Part shown: in pieces, positions 16,160 through 27,907 of the stretch | Layout of the letters: each line of letters starts with the position of its first letter | Position numbering within the stretch: position 1 is the stretch's first letter | From: Planctomycetaceae bacterium | GTDB taxonomy: Bacteria; Planctomycetota; Planctomycetia; Pirellulales; Pirellulaceae | Length of the DNA: 48,693 nucleotides | Direction: 5' to 3' | NCBI GenBank assembly: GCA_012729315.1 | Contig: JAAYDI010000010.1 | Location: 1 to 48,693 of the forward strand | The notes under the pieces: generated by a model | Told to the model about the DNA's origin: nothing | Database searches by the model: none | Seen by the model: only the letters and a program-made list of their open reading frames with translations | Made by a program: the position numbers and the translations under genes

Positions 16160-17741
16160 GTGGCGCACGTCCCTCTTCTTTAAGGCGGGGGGCCGTGCCG
16201 GAGCCTGGAGCGCGGTGGTGGGTGGTGGTGAGTTCGGCCAGGGCGTCGGTCAGCCCGGGAGTCACGTAGTCGGACGGCAGCCGCCAGCGCCAGTTGCCCG
16301 ACGAGGTGGCCGGTATGTTCATCCGCGCTTCGCTGCCCAGCCGCAGCACGTCCTGCATCGGGATCACAGCGGCACGGGCACGGGATGCCATGCAGATCCC
16401 CATCATGTCCCAGGCGGGATCCTGTAAGGGACTGCCCAGATAGCTGGCGATCGCCGCGAGCTTCGCTCCGCTCAACGCCGCATACCACCCGACGGCCGTG
16501 TTGTTGTCGTGGGTGCCCGGGTACACCACGCTGTTGTAGACATGGTGCTCGGGCAGGTGCGAGTTCTGGGGCTGGATATCTTCCAGGGCGACCTGCAGCA
16601 CCTTCATGCCGGGAAACCCGAACTGGTCGCGCAGTTGCTCCACGTCGGGCGTGATGAGTCCCAGGTCCTCGGCCAAGAACGGGAGTCGTCCGAACTGGTG
16701 GGCCAGGGTGTGGAACAGAGCTGCGCCCGGGACAGGCATCCACTGGCCGTGCACCGCGGTACACTCCTCTGCCGGGATTGCCCAGCAGGCGGCGAAGCCG
16801 CGAAAATGATCGATACGCACGATGTCGACCAGTTCCAGCAGTGTGCGGAAACGCCGGACCCACCAGGCGAAGCCATCCGCCTGCATGGCGTCCCAGTTGT
16901 AGAGCGGGTTACCCCAGCGTTGGCCGGTGGGGCTGAAGTAGTCGGGGGGCACGCCGGCGACCAGACGCTCCTGGCACTGTTCGTCGAGCGTGAACAGATG
17001 CGGGCTCACCCACACGTCCGCACTGTCCAGGGCCACGAAGATCGGCATGTCGCCGACAATCAGGATGCCGCGCTCGTTGGCATACTCGCGCAGGGCTGTC
17101 CACTGTTCGAAGAAGTAATACTGCCAGACGCGATACAGTACGGCCCGATCAGCCACCTGTTGCTTCCACCGCTCAAGGGCCTGCGGCTCGCGCAGCGCGA
17201 TGTCTTTGTCCCAGTACCGGTTCCAGCTCGATCCCCAGTACCCGGCGGCCGCGGCGCGCTGGTCGAACACCTCCTTGATCGCCATGAAGAGTGCGTAATC
17301 ATCGAGCCACTCGGCATGGCACTGGCAGAACTCCTCGAAGCGGTGCCGGCGGGAGCTGTTGGCGGACGCCAGGAACGTGCGCGCGGCATTCTCGAGCCGC
17401 GCCATCTTCCACGGTACCAGTTGCGGGAAATCGACGCGGCACGGGTCCGACGACGGCATGCCGCTCGTATCGGCCGCCGCCAGATCACCGGCCCGCATCA
17501 GCTGGCTGAGACTGATCAGCAGCGGATTGCCGGCGACGGAACAGAAGGCGGAGTAGGGCGAATTGCCGAAGCCCGGCGGCGAGAGGGGGAGTATCTGCCA
17601 GACCGACTGCTGCGCAGCGACCAGAAAGTCCACGAAGCTGTAGCTGCTGCGCCCCAGCGAGCCGATGCCGTGCGGGCCCGGCAGCGACGTGGGATGGAGC
17701 AGGATGCCACTCGTTCGTTCGGGGAATTCCAGCTTGTGCAT
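16155..17741 (-). CDS. malQ: 4-alpha-glucanotransferase (amylomaltase, GH77)
   Basis: Cytosolic 528-residue GH77 enzyme that transfers alpha-1,4-glucan segments between maltooligosaccharides in glycogen and maltodextrin metabolism. The N-terminus SGILLHPTSLPGPHGIG is diagnostic. Catalytic residues are in place: nucleophile Asp311 in RIDHFRGF, acid/base Glu358 in LAEDLG, and transition-state stabiliser Asp412 in GTHDNN. The length equals that of the compact bacterial amylomaltase class. The glycogen phosphorylase gene elsewhere in the window would act on the same pool. A TATAAC box (17778-17783, minus) gives a short leader of about 30 bases. Confidence 0.96.
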   Translation of the reverse strand: MHKLEFPERTSGILLHPTSLPGPHGIGSLGRSSYSFVDFLVAAQQSVWQILPLSPPGFGNSPYSAFCSVAGNPLLISLSQLMRAGDLAAADTSGMPSSDPCRVDFPQLVPWKMARLENAARTFLASANSSRRHRFEEFCQCHAEWLDDYALFMAIKEVFDQRAAAAGYWGSSWNRYWDKDIALREPQALERWKQQVADRAVLYRVWQYYFFEQWTALREYANERGILIVGDMPIFVALDSADVWVSPHLFTLDEQCQERLVAGVPPDYFSPTGQRWGNPLYNWDAMQADGFAWWVRRFRTLLELVDIVRIDHFRGFAACWAIPAEECTAVHGQWMPVPGAALFHTLAHQFGRLPFLAEDLGLITPDVEQLRDQFGFPGMKVLQVALEDIQPQNSHLPEHHVYNSVVYPGTHDNNTAVGWYAALSGAKLAAIASYLGSPLQDPAWDMMGICMASRARAAVIPMQDVLRLGSEARMNIPATSSGNWRWRLPSDYVTPGLTDALAELTTTHHRAPGSGTAPRLKEEGRAPL

Positions 17742-18076
17742 GCGCGGTCCGTCTTGCAGTGGGCGGCGTGTCGTTAAGTTATACCGTTGCGCCGCGGCGG
17801 GAGGAACCGCACGACGGCACCCCGCAGCCGGTCAGCGTCGCCGGCTCCGGCTGCGGAACTGCATGCCCCACGCCGACCGGCCACGCGGCTGAGTGTTTCC
17901 GGCAGCCGGCACGGCTCTTCTCGTTCCCGCACCGGGACCTGTTCTGGACCGGCGCCGGGATCGATGTTAGGTTGAGAGCGACGGGCGAGGGGCGGGACGG
18001 CGCGCGGACTGCCGCGTCGGGCCACGCCACACGCATATTGCCGCATCCTGGACTGTCTGTTCGTACTGGAGCGCGC
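17742..18076. other. Divergent intergenic region, malQ / HzsA-like gene
   Basis: About 335 bases between two divergent starts. The minus strand has TATAAC at 17778-17783 as a possible malQ -10 box. The plus frame is open through most of the region, but no family is recognisable and the real downstream start has a ribosome site at 18066-18070. I see nothing else supportable. Confidence 0.5.
17778..17783 (-). promoter_or_regulatory. Candidate -10 box (TATAAC) of malQ
   Basis: TATAAC on the minus strand lies about 37 bases before the malQ ATG. No clear -35 element accompanies it. Confidence 0.35.
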
Positions 18077-20551
18077 ATGGTTCACAGCCGCAAGAAAGCG
18101 ATGGGGACGCATCACCGGGCTCGCATCTGGGTGCCGGCGATCGTCGGGGGCATGTGTCTGGCGTGGTGGCTGGGGGGGGCGTCGATGGTGTTGCATGCCT
18201 GCGCCCAGCCGGCGGGTGTAGACCCCGACGTGGTGGCGGCCGTGGAGCAGGACTGGGCGGCTCAGGAACGTCGCTTGGGGCGGGAAGTGGGGAGTGTCGC
18301 CTCGATTCGGGCGGCGCTCGAGCGCGGTCAGCAGCTGTGCGACAGTCTGACGGCGCGCGCCGCTGCGGCGCCGCTGCCGCGTACCGCGGAGATAGAGATG
18401 CTGAGCGAGCTGGCCGCGGAGGTGGCGGACGCTGAACAGTTGGCGGCCGACGCACGCTTGACGCTCTATCACCGCGTGCGGTGGGCCGTGCGCGAAATGG
18501 CGCTGCAAAACCCGCTGTGGGCGAACCGGCCGGTTGTCTTCCTGCAACGCAAGCGGTTCATCTGCCAGATGCTGCACGAGTACATTGGGTACTATTACAA
18601 CTATGCGGATCTTGCCGGTGGCGGCGTGTATGTGCTGGATCGCCCGGGCTATTCGTTTGCCCGTCGCGATCTGGTGCAGGGCCGCCTGCCGCGCGGGGCG
18701 TATGCGACGCCGGCGCTGTCGTATGATGGCGAGACGGTGTACTTCGCCTTTTCGGAGGTGCGCGACGTGCCCCGCCCGCACGAACTGGGGATCGACTGGA
18801 CGACGCTCCCCCCTGCGGATCGCGTGGCGCCGCCGCTGAACTACTTCGCACCCGACCGTGCCGCGTTTCATCTGTTTGCCGTCGACGCGCGGGGTGAAAG
18901 CCTGCGGCAGTTGACCTTCGGCGGCGAAGATGATTTCGATCCGTGCCCGCTCCCCGACGGCCAGCTGATCTTCATGTCGTCGCGGCGGGGCGGATTCTGC
19001 CGGTGTGACAATCCGTTCGAGCCGGTCCCGACGCACACGCTGCACCGACTCGATCCGGCCGACGGCGACATCCAGACTCTCTCGTGGCACGAGACGAACG
19101 AATGGCACCCTGCCCTGCTGAACGATGGCCGCATCGTGTACTGCCGGTGGGACTACGTCGACCGCTCCGCGGCGCACTATCACGGGCTGTGGGTCAGCAA
19201 TCCGGACGGTACGAATCCGGCGATCCTGTTCGGGAACTATACGCAGGACATCAGCACCTGTTTCCAGCCCCGGGCCGTACCGGACTCCGGCAAGATCGTG
19301 TTCATCGCCGGTGCTCACCATGCCAACGTGGGCGGTTCGCTGGTGCTGTTTGACCCCGCCCGCGCGCGACTCGACGCCGAGACGGGCGAGGATCGATTTG
19401 AATCGCTCGAGCGGCTCACGCCGGAAGTGTGTTTCCCGGAGACGTCCGAGGGCTGGCCCGACAGCTACTTCGAAGGGCCGTGGCCGCTGTCCGAGGACCA
19501 TTACCTGGTGGGGTTCAGCTTCGATCCGTTGCCCGGCATGGGCTCGGAGGTGCGGCAGGATACGGAAACGGGCATTTACTACTACGATCGTTTCGGAAAT
19601 CTCGAGCTGTTGTTCCGCGAGCGCGGCATCTGCAGCGTGGGACCGATCGTGCTGGCTCCCCGGCCGGCCCCGCCGATGATTGCGTCGCAGAGTGGCATGG
19701 ACAGCGGCATGGACAGTGAGGCGGAGGGGGAGTTCGTGCTGGCGGATGTGCGCTGGAGCCACCTGCCGCTGCCCGCCGACCGGCCGATCCACGAACTGCG
19801 CGTATTCCAGGTGTTGCCGAAAGAAACGACGCACGTGGCGAACCTGCCGCGCATTGGCATGGCGAACGCGGAGTCGGCCCGCATGCTGCTGGGCACCGTG
19901 CCGGTGGAGTCCGACGGGTCGGCGTATTTCCGCGCGCCGGCCAATAAACCGCTGTACTTTCAGGCGGTTGACGCCCAGGGGCGGGCGGTGCAGAGCATGC
20001 GCAGCGTGACCTACCTGCGGCCGGGCGAACGGCGCGGCTGTGTCGGTTGCCACGAGACGCCCGGCAGTGCCCCCCCCACGCACTCCTTGCTTGCGTTAGA
20101 GCGTCCGCCATCGCAGATCCAACCGGCACCCGATGGGACGCGTCCGCTGAGCTATCCCCGCCTGGTGCAGGGGGTACTCGACCGCCACTGCGTGCGCTGT
20201 CACGACGGCGGCGATTCCGCCGACTCCGCCGCGCCAGTGCTGACCGGCGAAGTGGAGGGGGAGTTCACCCGTTCCTACACGGCGCTCCGGCCGTTCGTCC
20301 GCTGGTATGAGTGGGGCAATTCGAGCATCTCGCAGATTGTGACGCGACCCGGACAAGGGGGCGCCGACGAGAGCCCGCTGGTGGCGACGCTTGGCGACCA
20401 GCACCATCAAACGCTGGACCTGCCCGACGAGGACCTGCGGCGGCTGTATATCTGGCTCGATGCGAACGCCCCGTTCTACGGCACCTATCGGCAGGAAGCC
20501 CGCGCGCGGCAGCTGGCCGGTGAAGCGGTCGGACCACCGCCGCTCGAGTAG
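18077..20551 (+). CDS. HzsA-like exported beta-propeller protein with two c-type haem motifs
   Basis: Protein of 824 residues. A hydrophobic signal or anchor (about 18-42) precedes a helical segment (about 55-150) and a TolB/WD-like propeller (GAYATPALSYDGETVYFAFS; PCPLPDGQLIFMSSRRGG; NEWHPALLNDGRIVYCRWD). Two CxxCH haem sites follow: CVGCH (655-659) and CVRCH (705-709). The layout resembles the hydrazine synthase alpha-subunit-related family, which planctomycetes that are not anammox bacteria also carry; a hydrazine synthase role should not be assumed. The ATG at 18077 was chosen for TGGAG six bases upstream and because it puts the signal at the N-terminus. The protease gene begins 65 bases downstream on the same strand. 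Confidence 0.75.
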   Translation: MVHSRKKAMGTHHRARIWVPAIVGGMCLAWWLGGASMVLHACAQPAGVDPDVVAAVEQDWAAQERRLGREVGSVASIRAALERGQQLCDSLTARAAAAPLPRTAEIEMLSELAAEVADAEQLAADARLTLYHRVRWAVREMALQNPLWANRPVVFLQRKRFICQMLHEYIGYYYNYADLAGGGVYVLDRPGYSFARRDLVQGRLPRGAYATPALSYDGETVYFAFSEVRDVPRPHELGIDWTTLPPADRVAPPLNYFAPDRAAFHLFAVDARGESLRQLTFGGEDDFDPCPLPDGQLIFMSSRRGGFCRCDNPFEPVPTHTLHRLDPADGDIQTLSWHETNEWHPALLNDGRIVYCRWDYVDRSAAHYHGLWVSNPDGTNPAILFGNYTQDISTCFQPRAVPDSGKIVFIAGAHHANVGGSLVLFDPARARLDAETGEDRFESLERLTPEVCFPETSEGWPDSYFEGPWPLSEDHYLVGFSFDPLPGMGSEVRQDTETGIYYYDRFGNLELLFRERGICSVGPIVLAPRPAPPMIASQSGMDSGMDSEAEGEFVLADVRWSHLPLPADRPIHELRVFQVLPKETTHVANLPRIGMANAESARMLLGTVPVESDGSAYFRAPANKPLYFQAVDAQGRAVQSMRSVTYLRPGERRGCVGCHETPGSAPPTHSLLALERPPSQIQPAPDGTRPLSYPRLVQGVLDRHCVRCHDGGDSADSAAPVLTGEVEGEFTRSYTALRPFVRWYEWGNSSISQIVTRPGQGGADESPLVATLGDQHHQTLDLPDEDLRRLYIWLDANAPFYGTYRQEARARQLAGEAVGPPPLE

Positions 20552-20616
20552 GCATCCGGAACGCTGACCAAGTCTGTCTCCGCTGGTTCCCACCGACCGA
20601 GACCGAGGAGTCGACG

Positions 20617-22569
20617 ATGACTTGTGATGCCCGAGTACACGACGGGCGCCGCCGCCGCGTCCGCCCGCACAGTCTCAGCGCGTTGCTGCTGGGCGGCGCG
20701 CTGGCATGCGTATTGGCCGCGAGTACCGCTGCGGGTCGCGCGGCCGTGGAGCCGCCCCCGGCGGCGGCTCAACCGAATCCCGCCACCAAGGAGGCCTTGG
20801 ACCTGCGGGCTGTCGAATCCAAGGCACAGGAGGTCTATCGCCGCGCGATGCCGGCCGTGGTGTCGGTTTCGGGCGGGAGTGGTGTGGTGGTGAGCGCTGA
20901 CGGCTACGTGCTGACAGTGGCACACGTGGGTGTGCGGTCGGGGCGTCGCGTTTCGATCACGTTTCCCGACGGCACGACGGTCCGCGGCCGGACGCTGGGG
21001 AACGATCGCGGCGAAGTGGATGCCGGTCTGATCAAGATCGACGGGGACGGGCCGTTTCCGTTTGTGCCGATGGGCACCTCGGCTGACCTGCAGCGCGGCA
21101 CGTGGTGCCTCGCGGTCGGGTATCCAGTCCGTTTCGAGCGGGGCAAGCCGCCGGCGCTGCGGATCGGGCGCGTGCTGCAGTCTCAGCCGCACGCGATCAT
21201 CACGGACTGTACGATCATGGGGGGCGATTCGGGAGGACCGTTGCTGGACCTGGAAGGGAACCTGATTGGCATCAGCAGCCGCTGTGACGACCGGCTCACG
21301 ACCAACATCCATGTGGCCATCGACTGTTACCGGGCCAACTGGGAACGACTGGTCAAGGGGGAGGATTTTGCCAGCACGCCGTGGTCGGTGGCGTATCTGG
21401 GAGTGGATCGGGTCGAGGACTCGAGCGAGCCGCGTATCGGCTGGATCTACGATGGGAGCGGCGCCGCGCAGGCGGGGCTGCAGGTGGGCGACCTGCTGCT
21501 GAAGTTCGATGGCACGACGCTGTCGCAGTATGACCAGTTGCCGCCGTTGATCGAGCGCCGCAGGCCGGGTGACGAGGTGGAGATTGAGGTGCGTCGCGGC
21601 GACGATCAGCTCACACTCAAGGCGAAGCTCGGGGCGCGGGAAGACTGGGTGGGGCGTTTTCGGAACTGGTGGCGGCGCGACCAGCAGTACCGCAAGAACG
21701 ACGCGCGCGTGAGGGCGGCCTGCCGTGCGGCGATGGCTGTGACGACCGCGACGCTGGAGGTGCTGGCGGACGGCCGCCTGGTGGCCTGGGGTACCGTGGT
21801 GGATCCGCGGGGCTACGTGGTGACCAAGGCGAGTCTGCTCTCCGGTGAGATCGCGTGCCGGGTCGCGGGTGGTGCAGCGTGGCCAGCGACGCTGGTCAGG
21901 GCGAGTTTGGAACATGATCTGGCCTTGTTGAAAGTGGATGCGGGCACATTGACGGCGGTCACCTGGCGCACCGATCCGGTGGTGACCGGCACGCTGGTGG
22001 CAGCCGTGGCGCCTGACGGAGAGGCGACGGCCATCGGCGTGGTGAGCGCCGAACCGCGAGCGGTCCCAAGATCGGAACGCTATGGCCATCGCCGCGCCTG
22101 GCTGGGGATCAGTCTGGGTGAGGCGGACGGGGGGGTCGCGATCACGGAGGTGTTTGCCCGCACGGCGGCGTCGCGAGCCGGGCTCCAGGTCGGGGACGCG
22201 ATCCAGAGCATCGATGGGCAGGCGATGCGCTCGGCCGACGAGATCGTCCAGACGGTCGGCAGTCGAGCTCCGGGTGACAGTATCTCAATCGTGATCGAAC
22301 GGGACGATCAACTGCTGACCAAGAAAGCCGTCCTGGGAAGACCTCAGCGCGAGGAGGACCAGTGGGGCGGTGGACGATTCAGCGAGCGCCGCGAAGGGTT
22401 TCCGCAGGTGTTGCCGCACGATACCCCCATCACTCCGGAGCAGTGTGGCGGGCCGCTGGTCGACGCCGATGGCCGAGTGGTTGGCATCAACATCGCGCGG
22501 GCGGTCCGCGTGACCTCCTATGCGCTTCCCGCCGACGTTGTACAGCAGTTCGTGGCGCAGCTAGAATAG
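20617..22569 (+). CDS. Secreted trypsin-like (HtrA-type) protease with second, degenerate protease half and two PDZ domains
   Basis: Protein of 650 residues with a signal sequence (about 18-43). First protease domain (about 75-245) has an intact triad: His103 in TVAHVG, Asp135 in EVDAGLIKID, Ser205 in GDSGGPLLD. PDZ1 spans about 258-338. A second trypsin-like half (about 370-480) keeps HDLALLKVD, but its His position is replaced (VVTKASLLSG). PDZ2 (about 495-575) follows, and only then the serine-loop segment EQCGGPLVDADGRVVGIN (608-625), in which the catalytic Ser is Cys. So PDZ2 seems inserted into an inactive second protease fold. A quality-control or sensing role in the periplasm is likely. 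GAGGAG lies 6 bases before the ATG. Confidence 0.85.
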   Translation: MTCDARVHDGRRRRVRPHSLSALLLGGALACVLAASTAAGRAAVEPPPAAAQPNPATKEALDLRAVESKAQEVYRRAMPAVVSVSGGSGVVVSADGYVLTVAHVGVRSGRRVSITFPDGTTVRGRTLGNDRGEVDAGLIKIDGDGPFPFVPMGTSADLQRGTWCLAVGYPVRFERGKPPALRIGRVLQSQPHAIITDCTIMGGDSGGPLLDLEGNLIGISSRCDDRLTTNIHVAIDCYRANWERLVKGEDFASTPWSVAYLGVDRVEDSSEPRIGWIYDGSGAAQAGLQVGDLLLKFDGTTLSQYDQLPPLIERRRPGDEVEIEVRRGDDQLTLKAKLGAREDWVGRFRNWWRRDQQYRKNDARVRAACRAAMAVTTATLEVLADGRLVAWGTVVDPRGYVVTKASLLSGEIACRVAGGAAWPATLVRASLEHDLALLKVDAGTLTAVTWRTDPVVTGTLVAAVAPDGEATAIGVVSAEPRAVPRSERYGHRRAWLGISLGEADGGVAITEVFARTAASRAGLQVGDAIQSIDGQAMRSADEIVQTVGSRAPGDSISIVIERDDQLLTKKAVLGRPQREEDQWGGGRFSERREGFPQVLPHDTPITPEQCGGPLVDADGRVVGINIARAVRVTSYALPADVVQQFVAQLE

Positions 22570-22629
22570 TGGCCGTGGACAAGGTCATACTTGACGAGGC
22601 TGAGACCGAAGATTGGGAGGAGTGACACC

Positions 22630-23505
22630 ATGAGTTCGAAGATCACACGTCGTGGCGCGGTACTGGGAATCGCGGGTGGAGTCGCCGCACTGTCCGTTTC
22701 GCTGGGACGCCAGGCGCGCGGCGCCCGCCCTGCCGGCGAGCCGCTCAAAGGTAACATCAACCACTCGGTCTCACGTTGGTGCTACGGCAAGATTCCGCTC
22801 GACGATCTCTGCCGGTTCTGCCAGCAGCTCGGCGTCAAGTCGGTCGAGCTGGTGGGATACAAGGACTGGCCCACGCTCCAGAAGTACGGCCTGACCTGTG
22901 CCATGACCAGCGCCGGGCTGGGAATCGATAAGGGCTTCAACCGGCTTGAATACCACGACCAGCTGGTGACGGACCTGGAGAAACTGGTGCCGCTGGCGGC
23001 CGAGGCGGGCATGCCCAATATCATCTGCATGTCGGGCAATCGCCAGGGGATGGATGACGAGGAGGGGCTCAAGAACTGCGCGATCGGCTTGAAACGCGTG
23101 GTGGGCCTGTTCGAGAAGCACAAGGTCAATCTGGTCATGGAATTGCTCAACAGCAAAGTCGACCATGCGGATTACATGTGCGATCGCACCAGCTGGGGTG
23201 TCGCGCTGTGCAAGGAGGTCGGCTCGGAGCGGTTCAAGCTGTTGTACGACATCTACCACATGCAGATCATGGAGGGGGACCTGATCCGCACCATTCGCGA
23301 CAACGCCGAGTACATCGGGCATTACCACACCGGGGGCAATCCCGGCCGCAACGAGATTGACGACACGCAGGAGATCAACTACCCGGCGGTGATGCGAGCG
23401 ATTGTGGCGACGGGCTACCAGGGCTTTGTCGGGCAGGAGTTTGTGCCCACGGCGGAGGATCCCCTGGAGTCGCTCGAGAAGTGCGTGCGGATCTGTGACG
23501 TGTGA
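22630..23505 (+). CDS. Tat-exported hydroxypyruvate-isomerase-like TIM-barrel protein
   Basis: Protein of 291 residues with a twin-arginine signal (TRRGAVLG near residues 6-13) and a sugar phosphate isomerase/epimerase-type TIM barrel. SRWCYGKIPLDDLCRF and VKSVELVGYKDWP are the start of the hydroxypyruvate isomerase-like subfamily; metal-ligand candidates include the Glu in NLVMELLN, the Asp in LLYDIYHMQ and the His in IGHYHTGGNPG. The ATG at 22630 has GGAGG nine bases upstream and follows the protease stop by 60 bases, so the two may be cotranscribed. Export argues against a role in cytosolic glyoxylate metabolism. Confidence 0.87.
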   Translation: MSSKITRRGAVLGIAGGVAALSVSLGRQARGARPAGEPLKGNINHSVSRWCYGKIPLDDLCRFCQQLGVKSVELVGYKDWPTLQKYGLTCAMTSAGLGIDKGFNRLEYHDQLVTDLEKLVPLAAEAGMPNIICMSGNRQGMDDEEGLKNCAIGLKRVVGLFEKHKVNLVMELLNSKVDHADYMCDRTSWGVALCKEVGSERFKLLYDIYHMQIMEGDLIRTIRDNAEYIGHYHTGGNPGRNEIDDTQEINYPAVMRAIVATGYQGFVGQEFVPTAEDPLESLEKCVRICDV

Positions 23506-23789
23506 GGGAAGTCCCGAGCAGTATGTTTCTGATGTAGTTTGGCCGCCGTGCCCCCGTCGACCGCGCCGGTACATCGAGCGCAGTTGATCGTCTGATTGCC
23601 TCCTGATCGCCTCCGGCGATTTGCGCCCCGAACCGCACTGGACACCGGTCACAGTATCATTTGTGCCGGATATGCGGGGAAACTGCGCAGACTGACGAGG
23701 GTGTGCGGGTTAGACGATAAATTGGAGTGAGTGAGACTTTTCGTGGGGAAGGTCAAGTCTTGACGAGTTGGCCGCTGTCAGAAGAAACG

Positions 23790-26519
<2,730 letters not shown>

Positions 26520-26537
26520 GAGCAAGGAACCTGAACG

Positions 26538-27902
26538 ATGGCGGTAGTCTTCAAGCTGCCTGATCTGGGCGAGAACATCGAGTCGGCTCAAGTGGTGTCG
26601 ATCGTGGCGGCCGTGGGTGATTATGTCGCGGCCGAGCAGACGCTGATCGAGGTCGAAACCGACAAGGCCGTCACCGACGTCCCGTCGCCGATCGCTGGCC
26701 GCTTGCTCGAGATCGCCGTCTCTGTGGGCGACAAGCTGTCCGTCGGCGACATCATCGCCCGCATCGACGAATCAGCGGGCGGCGATCAGGCGGCGGCCGA
26801 ACCGGGCGCCACCCCCGCCGCTGAGACAGCGCCGCCGGCTGAACCGGCCGCGACGGATTCTGAGGCAGGAAGTCCCGCCGGGCGCCATGGCGGCGAGTCC
26901 GGTGCCCCGCGCGCGGGCGACACCGACGCCGACGCCGACACAGCACAACCGCCCAGTGCGTCCGGAGAGCGCAGCTGGAGCGAACAGGTCGTTGTGGCGC
27001 CGCCGGCCAGCGACCGGGCGGTGCCCGCGGCGCCGTCGGTCCGGAAATTCGCCCGCGAGATTGGCGTGGACATCAGCCAGGTGACAGGCTCGGGACCGGC
27101 CGGCCGGATCTCGATCGACGATGTGAAGGCTTTCAGCCGTCACACCCCGGCGGGCGCAGCGCGCGGCGCGGCACGCAAGGCGCTGCCGGACTTCAGCAAG
27201 TGGGGCGAGATCGAACGCCAGAGCATGTCCAATGTCCGCCGGAAGACCGCGCTGCAGATGGAAAGCGGCTGGCAGGCGCCCCACGTGACGTTGCATGACA
27301 AAGCGGACGTCACGGCGCTCGAGCAATTCCGGCAGCAGTTCAAGGCGCAGGTGGAACAGGCGGGTGGTAAGCTGACGATCACCTCCATGCTGTTGCGCGT
27401 CGTGGCGTCGGCGCTGCGCAAGTTCCCCGAACTCAACTGCAGTATCGACATGGCGCAGCAGGAGATCATCTACAAGAAGTATGTCAACGTGGGGGTCGCG
27501 GCCGATACACCGCGCGGGCTGTTGGTTCCGGTCATCCTCAACGCGGACCAGAAGACGGTCACGCAGCTGTCGGTGGAGCTGACCGAGATGGCGGCGCGTG
27601 CCCGGGCAGGCAAACTGTCGCTCGAAGAGATGACGGGCGGCACGTTCACGCTCACCAACCTGGGTGGCATCGGCATTGGGCACTTCACACCCATCATCAA
27701 CGACCCGGAAGTTGCTATACTGGGCGTCGGCCGAGGCAATTACGAACCTGTTTATGTCGATGGCCAGTGGCAGCCGCGTCTGATGATGCCGCTGAGTCTG
27801 TCGTTCGATCATCGGATCGTGGACGGAGCCGGCGGTGCCCGCTTCCTTCGCTGGATTGTCGCGGCCATTGAGCAGCCGCTGTTGCTCGCCATGGAGGGGT
27901 AA
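26538..27902 (+). CDS. aceF: Pyruvate dehydrogenase E2, dihydrolipoyl acetyltransferase
   Basis: Core of the pyruvate dehydrogenase complex; 454 residues. One lipoyl domain (1-78) with the modified lysine K43 in ETDKAVT, an Ala/Pro/Glu-rich flexible linker (about 80-160), a peripheral-subunit-binding domain (about 166-200), and the catalytic domain ending with DHRIVDG (His425 as catalytic base). AAGGA lies upstream of the ATG; the gene starts 18 bases after aceE. A single lipoyl domain contrasts with the three of Escherichia coli AceF. Confidence 0.95.
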   Translation: MAVVFKLPDLGENIESAQVVSIVAAVGDYVAAEQTLIEVETDKAVTDVPSPIAGRLLEIAVSVGDKLSVGDIIARIDESAGGDQAAAEPGATPAAETAPPAEPAATDSEAGSPAGRHGGESGAPRAGDTDADADTAQPPSASGERSWSEQVVVAPPASDRAVPAAPSVRKFAREIGVDISQVTGSGPAGRISIDDVKAFSRHTPAGAARGAARKALPDFSKWGEIERQSMSNVRRKTALQMESGWQAPHVTLHDKADVTALEQFRQQFKAQVEQAGGKLTITSMLLRVVASALRKFPELNCSIDMAQQEIIYKKYVNVGVAADTPRGLLVPVILNADQKTVTQLSVELTEMAARARAGKLSLEEMTGGTFTLTNLGGIGIGHFTPIINDPEVAILGVGRGNYEPVYVDGQWQPRLMMPLSLSFDHRIVDGAGGARFLRWIVAAIEQPLLLAMEG

Positions 27903-27907
27903 TTCCC

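Noticed and set aside
17774-20083. Long minus-strand open frame (769 codons) opposite the HzsA-like gene
   Set aside because: The plus strand has haem motifs and propeller repeats; the minus frame has biased Arg/His composition and no family signal.
18077-20551. Hydrazine synthase (anammox) assignment
   Set aside because: Only a family-level resemblance; no hzsB, hzsC or hydrazine dehydrogenase genes are in the window.
23506-23789. Promoter or leader for aceE
   Set aside because: GATAAA-like and TTGTGC-like strings occur, but with no consistent spacing; nothing supportable beyond an ordinary 284-base gap.
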